Shown: positions 1 through 12,542 of the stretch, one piece after another
Numbering within the stretch: the first letter of the stretch is position 1
Layout of the letters: each line of letters begins with the position of its first letter
Assembly: GCA_950022655.1 (NCBI GenBank)
Contig: OX465581.1
Span: 108,111,125 to 108,175,124, forward strand
Origin: Alentia gelatinosa
Lineage: Eukaryota; Annelida; Polychaeta; Phyllodocida; Polynoidae
Length of the DNA: 64,000 bases
Direction: 5' to 3'
Program-made: the position numbers and the translations under genes
The notes under the pieces: generated by a model
What the model was told of the DNA's origin: nothing
Seen by the model: the letters and a program-made list of their open reading frames with translations, nothing else
Database searches by the model: none

Positions 1-640
1 GCTCATAGCATAACGTAAGTATCGATACTCCAGGGAGGGGGACATGAATTCCTCCTGTTTTTCTAGGTAACGTTTTGATAATAGTAACAGGCTGATGGGA
101 TGTTTTTGTATAGAGTAAGCTACACTATGGCCAAATGATCTGGACTCTACCGCCTCGACCAAGAGACATTCATCGTACAGCTTACATTTTTAGCTAAAAA
201 AAAGTATTTTGTAAAGTTATGGGGAGAAAACCATTATCATCAAGTAATGAACGATTAGACTGAGTGAGCTGCTACACTATTTGGTGAACCGCAGTGTATG
301 ATGAGTTCGGTTCTGATTTCAGTCAGTAACGATTAAATATTGATAGCTCGACTTGGGAGAGTTCAAGTCTTCAAAATGGCGATTGGATCGGAGATTTCAA
401 CTCTGATCATTAAAACTAATTCATTATACCATTTGTTTGTAATTGTCTTTATCTACTATATAATAATATTCTCTATATGTAACGTACATCTAGGTTATAT
501 TCAATACGTAAAACTTAATTTTCATAGATTCAGAGCTATATCGTTTTTCACTTGTAAGGTCACCTTCTTCGTTTCATTCAATGCATTATGACTGTGTGGT
601 TTGACACAGTAGTCCTAACCCCGTCGTTTTTACACTGCAG

Positions 641-765
641 GTGGCAGAGCGAGCGCTCTACTATTGGAACAATGAGTACATCCTCAGTCTGATCAGTGAC
701 AATGTTAGTGTAATACTCCCAATCATGTTTCCTGCCCTCTACAGAACCAAACAGCACTGGAACAA
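641..765 (+). CDS. PPP2R5D: PP2A regulatory subunit B56 (PPP2R5D/C-like), alternative exon copy 1
   Basis: B56 subunits are HEAT-repeat scaffolds that bind the PP2A A/C core and choose its substrates. This exon encodes 41 codons plus two bases, with the B56 signature [13 protein letters not shown] followed by ISDN and LPIMFPALY, as in the later HEAT repeats of the family. It starts after a clear acceptor (tacactgcag) in phase 0 and ends AA|GTATGT in phase 2, so its final lysine codon is completed by the first base of the exon at 1972. It is one of two equivalent 125-nt exons; the other lies 361 bp downstream. The upstream part of the gene lies outside the window. The delta/gamma assignment rests on the later exons; the gene symbol is family-level. 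Confidence 0.93.
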
Positions 766-1126
766 GTATGTATGCTGTGCGCCCCTGCCTCAGCTGTTCG
801 TTAGGAGCAGCCGGGCTGCTCTCACCATTGTCTCGTACTTGTCACCGACCGTGCTACATGTTTGAATCAGGTCTACTTGGGTCAGATCATTTTGGCGTTC
901 AGCGATTTTTTTTATTTTTTATTTTTTTTTATCAAAACGGCATTTAAAAATGAAAAAAACCCAAAAAGACCCACCAAACCCGGCAGCTTAAAAAATAAAA
1001 GAGAAAAATATGACAAGATCCCAGAGACCGAGTCAAATATATAGCTAGCGGCATGATAGTTATTTGCAATTTGTGTCATCATTTGTGTCATCCTTTGTCT
1101 ATTTTCATATCATGCGCCGTTATCAG

Positions 1127-1251
1127 GTTGCAGAGAGGGCCCTTTACTTTTGGAATAACGAGTACATCTTAAACTTGATTAGTGACAATGCCACCACCGT
1201 TGTCCCACTCATGTTCCCAGCGCTGTATAAGAGCAAAGAGCACTGGAACAA
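1127..1251 (+). CDS. PPP2R5D: PP2A regulatory subunit B56, alternative exon copy 2
   Basis: A second copy of the preceding exon: same length (125 nt), same start phase 0 and end phase 2, acceptor tatcag and donor AA|GTAAGC. The peptide matches copy 1 at 31 of 42 positions. Most changes sit in the stretch after ISDN, where ATTVVPL replaces VSVILPI; the ends (VAERALY, HWNK) are unchanged. Using both copies, or neither, shifts the frame of every later exon, so a working transcript must contain exactly one. This is the classic arrangement of mutually exclusive exons. The frame is open with no decay, so I read it as functional rather than a dead duplicate. Transcript evidence is not available here. 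Confidence 0.88.
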
Positions 1252-1951
1252 GTAAGCATCCTCTGTGTGTTGATGATGTGTAAGGCGTGATGCAATCAAC
1301 TTAAGAGCAGCAAGTGATTCAGGACCGTTTACTAGCTGTGAACTTGTTCAATTAACCATATATAGTTCTCTTGTGTGCCTTCTGAGTGAACTATGATTGT
1401 AAAAAAAAATATCCCAGAACATGATCCGATTGTAAAATTTACAGAAGAGGAAAACGCTGGGAGTTTATATTGACATTTTATCGTCATTCCATAAAATAAC
1501 ACTCACGCCCCTTTCTATCTGGAAACACAATATATTTCGTTAATTAACCACGCATTTTGAAGTAATTCTGAAAAAGAATCGACACACAATAGATTCCACG
1601 TTTCCTTTCTCTGTTGATATTTTTTGGTTAGATTTTGAGTTGCTTTGCTGTTCTGTACGGTGGTGGTAATTTCTTGGTTAAAAGATATTCAAATTTGATA
1701 AATTACATACATTTTTTTATATTCATCTGTCGCGTTTGTTGTTCCTGTAACAAGAGTCCTGTGACTTTCGTGTGATGCATTGACCTTTTTCTATGCTATT
1801 TTTATTCCTGTTTTGTTAAAGGAAGGTCTTTAATGAATTTGTGATATTTTTATTCCTTTGTTTTAAAGGAAAATCTTTAATATGTGAATTTTCTCAGCGA
1901 GTGATAGTTCGGTGTACTTTGAGGCCCCTATGCCCTTATGGCCGTAACTGA

Positions 1952-2074
<123 letters not shown>

Positions 2075-2646
2075 TAAGTAGCTATCTATTACAGTACAGG
2101 TATTTCATGATGTTATACTAGAAGCACTCATAACTAGTGTTTAGTAAATGATTGATTATTGTTATTATCCATACATACTGAAAATGTTTTGTTGATTACC
2201 TTTGCCCGTTATCTTTCCATCTAATTTCGGCATATGCCGTCATCAGGGACAAGGGGGATAATGGCAAATGTGAATGGTAACACCCGTTTATAGACCTAAA
2301 TGTTAACCTCAGCTACATAGATTATGAGTAGTATAACAAAATGGTGTACTCGTGACATGGGAACACTGAAGTAGAAGTACACAGGTGGGACTGGGAAGGT
2401 ATTGGTATAAACTGCACAGATTGATGGGAAACCGAATGGAAAATATTAACGCAACATTACTTCATACACACTTAGTGTACCCCCATCAGTTCAGGGCACA
2501 ATATAGTATCTTAGGCTCCTACGAACATCAATTCTCCCACAGTAGCTCAGGGAATTAACTAACGAAACACGCCTTTTATTATTGTAAACATACCTTTAAC
2601 ACCAATCGAATCTACTTCTAATGTCATTATCCACACTGCATTGTAG

Positions 2647-2719
2647 GGAGAAGGAAAAACTCCGAGAACGAGAAGAAGTATGGATTAAATTATCCAACTT
2701 GGCGAAGTCTAATCCCCAG
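2647..2719 (+). CDS. PPP2R5D: PP2A B56 subunit, charged helix exon
   Basis: The exon encodes KEKLREREEVWIKLSNLAKS then NPQ, matching the basic-acidic helix after the HEAT core of gamma/delta B56 (REREE, W-x-K-x-x-x-LA-x-x-NPQ). It starts after ttgtag in phase 2 and ends CCCCAG|GTAGGT in phase 0. Confidence 0.93.
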
Positions 2720-2846
2720 GTAGGTATGCGATGCTTGCGGGTGCCGCACAAGTCGTCACACACGACACTGTTATGACCTCTTCGGATTCCAACGTTAACT
2801 GTCCCCACCATCCACCCTTTAGCCTCGTGTGTGTATTTCATCTTTT

Positions 2847-2900
2847 AACATTTCCTCTTAGTGAAAACATGTCAACATTTCCCCTTAGTGAAAACATGTC
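2847..2900 (+). repeat. 27-bp tandem duplication
   Basis: Two adjacent copies of a unit reading aacatttcctcttagtgaaa then acatgtc, differing by one base, in the intron after the 2647-2719 exon. Confidence 0.85.
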
Positions 2901-3243
2901 GCTATCAGCAAATGTTTTGTCCATATTACTTTTTAAAGTTTTATAAAAAAGTAATTGTCTTCTGTGCTGTGTATCTTTACCACTACTGGTGTTGTTGGTC
3001 TGGCCCACAAATACTAGATATTGCTAGTACCTGTCATTTTTGTATAGTAATTACCGAATAGAAGGACCTGTTACAAGTAATCTCCCGTCGTGCAAATCCT
3101 GAGTTTGAGAGTTCGCAGCTACTGCATGTACACCCGCTTATCTTTTGTCTCTCTCTTTTTTTTTTTTTCTTTTTTTTTTCCGATTTGTTTTTTTCTGTCT
3201 TCAAGTTTGTAATGTTGTCCATTATCTTCTGCCGGGTGCCAAG

Positions 3244-3363
3244 TTTCCCAATGGGGCCAGGGGTAACATAGGCATGGAGCTGGGAAGCGCAGGGGAGCAT
3301 GACGACGGCCACGGTGACATCGACACGGTCAGTCTAAAGAAGCTGCAAACGGAGGCTAAAGAG
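3244..3363 (+). CDS. PPP2R5D: PP2A B56 subunit, variable C-terminal tail exon
   Basis: A 40-codon, phase 0/phase 0 exon. The start is chosen at gtgccaag|TTT because the previous exon ends in phase 0 and NPQ is usually followed by an aromatic residue (here F). An AG at 3204-3205 would put the frame out. The tail is Gly/His/Asp-rich and then reads DTVSLKKLQTEAKE, which parallels the LLK-x-x-V-x-TEA stretch of delta. Donor GAG|GTATGA. The start has moderate support because the pyrimidine tract is split by a GC-rich stretch. Confidence 0.8.
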
Positions 3364-6300
3364 GTATGACTCCCTCCACGCCAAACTTAAAGCGCTGCCC
3401 TGCTCTCACGACATGGCCACATCCACCTGTCTGTCCACTGACTACAACCCGATTGGCCACTACACACAGCCCACTGCCCAAAACCTGACTGTTGTCCCGT
3501 GTCTATTAACCTGGTTACTTTTCACAGACTGCAGCCCACTAAGACCACTACCTACTGCCCACACAGACCTGACTGCGGTCCACTGATCTATGCCCAGAAC
3601 TGGCCGTCTTTTGACCTTTGACCACTATCCGCCTCCCAAGCACTGCCCTCCATACTTATCTTGCCGTTCATTACCCCCGTGCTTCACTCAACATGACCTA
3701 TATTCTTTTTTGCCTCAAACTAGCTTACCGAGACGTTAAACTACACAAACAAATAAAACAAACTGTTCTGTTTATAGCCCATTTCTTCTGTTGCAATGCC
3801 AGCTGTCCACGACCCACGACCTTCCCTCTGCCCAGAAATCACAGCTTCTGACTGCGGTTAAAACCTGCTTTACACTGACTGCTGACGAGCTGACTCCTTA
3901 CCCATTACTCATAGCCCGCTGTGGTTCCAGCCCGTTGACCACTGACAGACCCCCGTAGACTGACCCCGTGGTATGGTTCCCCGGCACGGTTGCCGAGCAG
4001 GGTGACATGCCAGACTGGGTTTCTTTGGTATTCCGCTGTATGCCTTTCAGACATGGCTCTTTGATTTTCTATCACGAAAGAGCAATGAGCTTCTGTAGAG
4101 GCACTCTAATAAGCCACGCGCGTCTCACACGGTCGAGGTTGAGCAGAGATACTTTGTTGTGAGACCAGACGATCCGGTCATCCAATCTTTCCTAACTCAC
4201 TGACCATCGAGAGAAAATTAAAGCAAATTTCCAATACAATTATTTGGAAAATGAATCAGTTCCCCCCGCTACCATACTCGCCTCCCTGATCTTGCCACAA
4301 CCTATGTAGTACATACTGTGCAAGCAGGAGGTTAGGAAGAATGTACTTTTTTTCTTCTTCTGGTAATGGCAATACATGGCGGAATACTACAGGGAACCAC
4401 TGTTGACCTACTGTGTCCAAGCCACTGCCGTCATTTTATACTCGTCCCATACACCCCAAACCCCACCCTTCTCCCGCTCCCCAATGTGGCCTAGTCTTCC
4501 GTATTTGCGCTTGGTGATGGGTGTAGTTGGTAAAAGAGTAAAACAACATAAGAGTCCACGAATCGGACAGGGTCACAGTATCAGTCATGGGCACACACTA
4601 CTTCTGTCTTGATCGATTTGCTTTAGCTGTATAGCCTCCTGATTCAATGAGAATCAGCCTAGTTGTGCTAGAACCTTGTGGTGTCGTCAACCTTTTGGAC
4701 TCCTTTTTAGTGAAATAGTCTTAGTGCAGTCACGCGATCTGTTTCGTTGGTTCTCTTTTATGCTAAATATTACACTTAAATCATGTTAATGAGCTACAAG
4801 TTATTCCGATTCTTTTGCTAGTTACTGGGAATGTCTTAATCCCACTGTAGTCGTATATGCAGAAATCACATATGCAATTTCATTACTTTAATATTGGCTT
4901 TGTTGTAATCTTCAAACTTACGAAATTTATCCTGGCTGCCATGAGAAAAATCATCTAATGAAAGACAAAAGACAGTAAAATAGCAAACATGTATAATACT
5001 GAGAAGAAAACAGAAATTTGTTGACCCCCGAGTCAAGTTGGCAGGCAAGGTGGTAAGGTGTGCCCGAGTCTGTGGTAGAGGTCAGGGTAGCGCCTTTAGT
5101 GTTAATAAGTTCACGCTATGGTACCTTTGCAGCACCCGGGGAACGTACGGACGTAAGCTTGGTGGTAGCCAGCTGAAGCAGGTGTTCTATAACGCCGCCA
5201 CCAGAGGGTGCGCACGTAGCACGCGACAGACACTGAGGACGACGACTGCCCAGGAGGCTGCTGCTGTTTAGTTACGGACGTGCCCGTCAAGGCGCAACCC
5301 CCCAACATAAACCCCAAAGAAAAACAAAATATACAAAAAACATAAAATGAGCAGTCGCAGCGTTGTTTCGCCCGCTGCCCCGTCTCGCCCCGCCCCGCGC
5401 CGCGCTCGCCCGGTGCACGCGCCCAGACTGTGTTAGAGTAACGTCCTTTCCCGGGTTGTCCGGCTGTGGCCAAGAGACTGGAGGCGATCCCGCACGCCTA
5501 CGCGTCAACCGCCGACCGGGACGCCGCCTGTTGGTGGAAGCTCCCGCCCCCAAGTAGCCTTGTCACAGCCATCGCGTAGTGATTCGTCTGTGAACCTTAA
5601 GGAACCGCTTCTTGTCTGTCCGTCAAAACACAAACATACATACCAAAAAAAAAATCTACAAAAGAAATCAGGAAAAACACATAAAGAGAGAGACTTGAAA
5701 CAACTCGGACATCTCTGCAGGACACCCTTGACCCCGGGTGCACGTTGTTGGAAGTAAAAGAGCAACTGCACAACGGCTAATTGTTCTTTTTTTTTCAATC
5801 AATGAAGTGAGAAATTGTTTTCAATGAAATGTAGAGGCTTCTAATGTGCGAAAATGTTTATTTGTTTTTGCCAAAACATGACGCCCTGTGGATGGTCTGC
5901 TGTGTTTGCAATGCATCGTGAAACACTCTTTATTTAAAAAATATATATATATCAGCAGTTCTGAGGATGATGGACAATGATTGCCTCGGACATGTTAATA
6001 ATAAAGGGGGGGGGGGGGGATCTCGTTATAAAATAAAGGGAAGGGTGCGGGGTTAGCTCCGTAGAAACCTACAAATTGTTAAACTAAGCGAGTTCAAGTA
6101 ATGCAGGAGTCTGTGTTAGAATACTCATTATTGCTAAGATTACATACCAGAGCTAGAAGCTGGTTCATCTCCAATGGTGCGTAGGTATGTGGGTGATAGT
6201 TGTGGAATCTCCTGACTTGTGTGTATGCTGCGAACGGATGAGGCTCGTAAACTTGATGTTGCTCCCGGTTAATGATCATCATTCATTAATGATATTATCT

Positions 6301-7157
6301 TAACGCTGTGTCATTCTGTTCATGAGTTCAGCTTAAACAATATTCCCATAACAAAGGAACAAACTCTTGTTATCTTAGGACTTGTGGAGAAGCCAGGCAC
6401 ACGGCGTGAGAATGTGAAGTGTATGTGTGCGTCTCTGTCTTAGCGGTACACAGTACTTGAAGTGGTCATATGTGAACGCCGCCGACTGGAGGGCTTTATC
6501 CTGCTAGACCCACCCCACACACAATCCTCGCCTGAGTTCAAACTGTCGCTGCTGAGCGCCGTCTTACAGGAATGATGTCGTGTAGAACCATGTTGGATGT
6601 GAGCGTGAACTTCAGGATCAACACGAGACCCGCTATAGAGCCATGGCTAACTGTGGAGGATCAAATCTGGATGGACCCTGTGTCTGCCTCTCATATACTG
6701 AGGACAATTGGTAGCCTACGACGTTCATGGTGTGTTCAAAGTGTCAACAACATAGTGACTGGGTTAATAGGACAACCGGAGCCCCTTGCTTCGCTCCAGA
6801 CGTTGTTATTAAGGGTAGATTTCCCCACCTTTTTTCATAGGTGAATGTCTGCGTATTCCCATTCCCCTAACCCTCCACTCACCTTTCCCCCCGCTTCATC
6901 CAGATTAACTGATTAATCCGCATGTTCGCGAACCAATTGTTTCCACTGAAGTAGCTAACAAAATAAAGTAGTGCAAGTCTGTTGCTGTAGCTTAACCAAA
7001 TCGCAGCACCGTTTATTTATCTATGTTGTCTTTGGTAGTATTCTGCCTGCCCACGTATGCTTTTTTTGTCGTTAATGCTCATTTTAATTTCATTTCCAGT
7101 TAACCCATTAACAGCATGATTCACTGTCTCTTTCTTTTTGCATGTGCCGTCCAACAG
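3364..7157 (+). other. Last intron of the B56 gene, with an internal GC/CpG-rich pocket
   Basis: This long intron contains no exon I can support. About 5170-5560 is much richer in G+C and CpG than its surroundings and holds chance open frames on both strands, none with a recognisable domain. The stretch 3400-4000 is a Pro/Ser/Thr-codon-like C-rich sequence without splice sites that fit. A 15-base G run lies at about 6005-6019. Confidence 0.6.
5195..5214 (+). promoter_or_regulatory. CTCF-like motif in a CpG-rich pocket
   Basis: The sequence CCGCCACCAGAGGGTGCGC resembles the bilaterian CTCF core (CCACNAGRKGGCRC-like), with A/T substitutions in the central run. It lies in the GC-rich pocket of the B56 last intron. 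A single motif match is weak evidence; an insulator or internal promoter role is inference. Confidence 0.3.
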
Positions 7158-7295
7158 GTGCAAATGAAAAGGAACAAAGAAAAGCCCTTGCTGCGTCGGA
7201 AGTCGGAGCTGCCGCACGACAACTACACACTGAAGGCCCTGGAGACTCACAAACGGCCTGACGACTACCTTCACACAAACAAGGAGAATAGTTAG
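7158..7295 (+). CDS. PPP2R5D: PP2A B56 subunit, terminal coding exon
   Basis: The exon starts in phase 0 after gccgtccaacag. It encodes [19 protein letters not shown], the strongly conserved B56 gamma/delta C-terminal motif RRKSELP, then [19 protein letters not shown] and a short tail ending in NS before TAG at 7293-7295. In vertebrate delta/gamma the tail around RRKSELP is basic and followed by KALEAHKRAEE, which supports the PPP2R5D/C group over the alpha, beta or epsilon group. A 3.8-kb intron with a GC-rich pocket precedes it. Confidence 0.95.
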   Translation: MQMKRNKEKPLLRRKSELPHDNYTLKALETHKRPDDYLHTNKENS

Positions 7296-9239
7296 ACAGC
7301 TTAGACCCTCTGTCCCGTCTTAACCTTCCCTCCCCTGTCCCCTGTCCCAGGCCTTCTGCTTGCAGTTCGGGTGCAACATTCTGACTCTGCCGCTTCTCTC
7401 TTATTTTACCTCACCACCCCTTGACCACTAACCGACGACAACCACGCTTCTCGTCTTCTTACCCCTCGATGCCCTGCTGTTCCTGCTCTGCGCATCCCTA
7501 TACCAGGTGGTTGTCAATTCAACTCCCTCCTAATTTCCCTTGCCCCAACGAGCCTGCACCACCCCTCCCTCTTCCTCTCAGAAATTTTCCCCGAAGCACC
7601 AACCCCCCCCCCCCACCTTCCCAGTCTCGCTGTTTTTCCTACTTAATTTTGCCATAGCGACTGCTCTCCAAGACGTCGCCTTCACTTTCCAGGCGTGCGG
7701 GTTTCTATGTGTATGCAAAGCCAGCTGCTGTATTCATCCGCTTCACTGTCTCTGGTTCATCTAGATACTACCACCCGCCACTTAATGCGGTCTGTTTTCT
7801 GTGGTGGCCCTGCATCCAGGATGCTGTCTCCACGGCGACAGTCCATCACGTGTTCTGCCCTCCAATCACGTGGTCGGCTTCAAGTCACATGGTTTGCCCT
7901 CCAATCACGTGGTTCTGCAGATGGCACCTCCTTGGTCAGACAGTCACTGTCCGTTTGCCCCACGTTTATCCTTCCCCATCCCTCAATCTAGCATATCAGA
8001 AACTACAGGTTAGTTTCGTTTGTACACATTCTATTTGTGAAACTGTGTGGCAGATGGTGTTAGATTGTGACCACTTGACCCGCGGTTCACGCGAATTGAA
8101 AACGTGCTCCGAATGTGCTTCATGTTTGTAGAGGAACGATGCACTTCATTTTGGTCAACATATACATATGTGTACATATGTATGTATATAAATACGTAAA
8201 TTATAATGTCATGGTTGTTGATGGTAAAAGCTTAAATATACAAAAAGGGTGGGAGTCGAGGAGTGTTTTTTTTTCTTTCTCATTTTACAGCAGACTCAGT
8301 GCAGAATTCCTGGTCTTGTTGCTCCTGTGATTTGTGTCTAGTGATTGGTCAGTGGTTGTAGTGATTGATCATTTGAGACACTTTGTTGGCGGCATGGTCG
8401 GTCGGAATACAACCGTTGTGTTTTTTTTAATGTAACGCACTAACCTCTAACCACTCCCCCATGAATTACCCATACTACATACCCTTTGACGACCCTTTGG
8501 AAGCGCTGGCTAAGGGGGAAACGTGTACGTTGGGTTTCACAGATCATGTTTTAATGTAATCATGCTAGAATATGGTGACCCCGTGTGTATGTGCTACAAA
8601 GTGCACGTTGTCAAGGCCGAGAGTGATGCTGGCCATAAAACGAATCTACGTCTTTCGTCAGAGCGAGTAGAACCCTATCTGTTAGATTTTGTATAATGGA
8701 ATATCTGTTTGAATGGTCATACACTAATGATATTCTTTTCAATGGTAAACTTCTGCCATTGTGAGCCGCCACCGGCGCCGCCGCCGTTTACTGAATTAGG
8801 ATACATGTTTTGCAGGTTTGATGGGCTCGCTGGTGGGCGCGCTCTGTGATGTACTTGGGAAAACATTTACACAAACTCGTCATTGTCAAGATAAAATTAT
8901 ATATATATATATATATCTATATCATTGTTAACTATTCCATGAGGTTGTAAAAAAGAAAAGTGTATATTCCATTATTAGGTAATTTGTGCGTTACCTATTT
9001 GGATACATTACCTAGATATGTGGGGAATATAATGATTTCATACATCGATGCCGTACATATTGATAAAAAAAAAAAAGGACGGTATCCATGGCATATATGG
9101 TCGTAGATTTGAAGTAGTAGCTTTGATACTTCATTAAAAGCAAGGTGTTAATGTTCTGTGTCATATTGATGATAGTGATGGTCGTGATGATGATTCAACT
9201 TGCCATAAAGACGGGTTAAGTTGGCCAGTTATGGGACTA
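7296..9239 (+). other. Probable 3' UTR of the B56 gene
   Basis: After the TAG there is no further splice-compatible coding sequence. The stretch begins C-rich (7300-7650), contains (TA)n near 8899-8915 and a CpG-rich 20-mer near 8770, and leads to an AATAAA at 9240. Extension of the transcript to that point is inferred from position only. Confidence 0.5.
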
Positions 9240-9245
9240 AATAAA
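9240..9245 (+). terminator. Candidate poly(A) signal of the B56 gene
   Basis: AATAAA about 1.95 kb after the stop codon, followed about 20-40 bases later by a G/T-rich stretch (gtctggattagtgtctg). Other AATAAA hexamers occur further downstream (near 10735), so the site in use is uncertain. Confidence 0.4.
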
Positions 9246-12200
9246 GAAAGAGACAGCCGTCTGGATTAGTGTCTGCATTCTGTTCAACTCTGGATACATT
9301 CGTAGGATGCTAATCGAAGGCAAGCGGTGGCTGGCCGAGTTAGTTCACCCGGTGGTCAAGCAAGGGGCCAAATGGGGCTTGTCGGTGCTCTGACATCGTG
9401 ACTTGTTCCCCGACACACACACACACTCCACACCCGACCCACACACCTCCGCCCGCACACATCACCTCTGCATCCCCGACCACCTCGACAAACCACCCTC
9501 AGTGAACATTGTCTGTTGACCGCCTGTACGTACCTCGACGCCTAGGAACAAAACAAGGGAGGGATGGGGGATACGGAAATGCACGATTAAAAACTAAATC
9601 AGAAGCTTTAGACCAACCCCAAATGATACAAAATGCTACTGTTGGCCCGCATTGCACTGATCTGGTTTTAAGCCCATATCTAGGGTACTCACTTCTCGGG
9701 GGATGGGACATTCTGTCCACCATCACCTCCTCTACTCAATGCCCAATGTGACAGTGCCTGCACCAGTACATATAAAACCGCACTCAGTGATTGTCAACCT
9801 CTGGCACAATCAGTAATTTTTCTGTTATTTCTTATTTTTGTGTGGGGGTTTCCCCTATAGTTGACTTTAAATCTGAGTAGAACTTGTACAGAAATTTTAT
9901 TTGTAGCTTCAAAAAGGGAAGGATTTGATGAGGACTGAGCGACAGTAATTTGTAATGATTATTTTAATATTTTTATGCGCAAGTTGAATGCACTTATTTT
10001 AGTGATAATGGAAAAAGCCGAAATTTTGTTCGTCAATGGCGACAGATGGACTGAACTACTGTATTGAATGGCCAACTGGTCGCCAACCAATCAGTTGTAT
10101 CTCAACGGTGAGAGCAGTATCGCGTGTGCAATACTTTTGGCCTCCAGTCTAGTACATCGGTTGTTCTTTGCAAGGTTCTCATTCAGGGGAGGGGGGCATC
10201 TTTTAACTAGACCTGTTAAGCGACGGTGATTTTGGAATCTCCATATATGGTGATCCTTGCTACTGTACAAATTCTACCTACGGGCTAGGCATTCTTTAGG
10301 GTTGGTCCAAGAAGAGCCAGGGGTTGCTCAGTTTACACTTGTAATTTTTGTAGATATGTTGTGATAGTCAATATGACCATTTCCCAATAACTAAGCACGT
10401 GTTGATAATTATAGGGGGATGAGCCAAGTCAACAAGTGCTGTGGCCAAGCCAATCTTCCATTGGTATCTATTTTCGATGTATTTTTATCAGTACCGTTAT
10501 TTTATGGACTAGAGAAGTACAATGCAGAAAAAAACGATCGCGGAATAATACAAAATTTCGTTCCATAAATGTTGAAATATGATGGTGATCATGTACCGAA
10601 TGTCAAATGATTATAGGACAACATGCAAAGGCATGAATCAAGACGTAATCTTTCCATTGGAAACGACAAAAAATTAGCTCCATCTTTTATTGCATGTATA
10701 CCTGTTGTAAACTGACGAAGTATATTCTCTGTAAAATAAAAAAGGAAAATAGTATATGAATTTTGATATTTTTGTTTTTATTTATTTATAATTATAATTT
10801 TCCGATAACTTGACGCACGATAGATAGCTGTGCTTCAGATGATTACACCACGAAGTAGGATTTCAGGAAAGCACTTTTGTCGAATTCTATTTATGTGGGG
10901 GACTGTGCCAAATTGTTCCAAACTTTTGTCTTGTGAAAGGTGATCTGGGGTATTTCAATGCATAACTGTGATGTCAGGTGGATTATTGTCACTTATATCG
11001 GGAAACCCTTGGAGCCCGTGTAATTTGGTAAAAGATGGCAACTTGGCTTATTGATAAAGGTATAGAACACATAATTATTGAGGAGTGCACGTAACTAACT
11101 GTAATACCTGCTTTGTGTACATTCAACTGTCATGTGATTTTTCATCTTTGTACATTTAAGTACTTGTATATCTTAGTTCGGCAGTTTGTGGAAAATAGCC
11201 GATACGACTTTATGGAGTATGTTAGTGGATATACCATATGGGAAATAAAACTGTAAGCAATAGAATGTAACTTACGATATAAATGATTGATTTGTGTGTT
11301 ACATAATTATTTATCTAAATCATGGACTAAAGATTGTCCTTGTGAAGAGTTAGCATGTCCATGCAATACTGTAATGCTGGCTTAAAAAATCTTTTGGTGT
11401 GGTTTTTTTTCAACATTACAGATGATCTTTAATTATGGACCTAGAAAAAAAGACCGTAAACTTATTGAAAACACGGACAGAACATAGATGTATCTTTTAA
11501 AGATTTTAACCTCATCAGGAATTTCTACAACCCGGCCCACTGAAAGCCGTTGGATAACGCAAGGTGAGTAACAAGTTACTGCTGCAACCTCATGAAGGGG
11601 GTAAGTGATGGTCATTATTGTCTTTATAGAAACACCTTAATCATAGAGATCAGACATTTTAGTGTACATCCTAACAGTTAATCCAACGTGAAAAATGTTT
11701 TTTGGGGTGAGAATTTGAGCTTAAAAAGAAAACCTGAAAGATTGTGAGCAATTTTTGCACGATTTTGGTTATTTCAGCGCCTAACTGACTACATGTCCCC
11801 TGGCCCCAAGATGGTGCCACCTTAGTAATTCTTAAATGTTGGCAGCTATCACCGATTCATTTCAAACAAGTATCTGTGACTTATTCAAAAGCCAGACAAG
11901 TGCACATTTGTGCAGTTTTTACCCATACAATAGGTAAAATATGCCTGTTTGATATTATAAATTAACTCTTTCTATAAAGGAAAAGTACCGAAAAATATGA
12001 TTGTCTTTAATTTATAGAGTAGTATTACAGGAAGGATGCACACACTGCTATTAAAAGCAGGTTACATTGTATTCATTATTCAAAATTGTAAATTTAAATA
12101 GTAGGGGAAAGACAAAATGGTCTCCAATCTTCTAACAAACTACTTCAGGGACTTTTCCCCGTATTCCCCTAGGAGCAAAGGGATGCTTGTATTCTCCCCG

Positions 12201-12502
12201 TGTAGTAATAACGTGACTATCCCTTTTCAATTACAGCTTCATAACAGAAGGATAGTTGATAACAATACAATCTCCATATAAAAGAAATATCACCAGTAAT
12301 ATCTTGGGTAAAGGGTTTATAAGGCCACTCAAAAAAACCAACTTGTTTCTCATCACCATCTCATTTTATTGTGTGTAATTGTCTCTGTATTAGATGTTTA
12401 TTATAGCTTTAGGGGTCGGGTTAGTTCTTTCGAAAGAGGACGCGGGATGTCAGTCTCTGCAGTGTAGTGATTCCAGGTGAACCTGCACATGCGAGTGGCA
12501 CA
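9246..12502. other. Intergenic, no gene seen
   Basis: AT-rich sequence with frequent stops in all frames. A (CA)n tract lies at 9412-9425. I see no domain, tRNA or LINE similarity. Confidence 0.6.
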
Positions 12503-12538
12503 GGGGAGTCCCGGTTACGTAACTCAACATATATAGGC
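12503..12538 (+). repeat. 36-bp direct repeat, left copy
   Basis: Begins ggggagtcccggttacgt and ends atatataggc. It is identical to 13487-13522 and sits 4 bp outside the left terminal inverted repeat of the element at 12543. Confidence 0.95.
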
Positions 12539-12542
12539 CCGA

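Noticed and set aside
3145..3243. Phe-rich upstream extension of the B56 tail exon
   Set aside because: It translates the pyrimidine tract and would break the phase-0 join with the preceding exon.
5287..5557. Arg/Gly/Pro-rich open frames in the CpG pocket
   Set aside because: Composition explains them; both strands are open, with no start context or splice support.
9325..9385. tRNA/SINE-like A-box (ctggccgagttagttc)
   Set aside because: No matching B-box at the right distance and no cloverleaf could be drawn.
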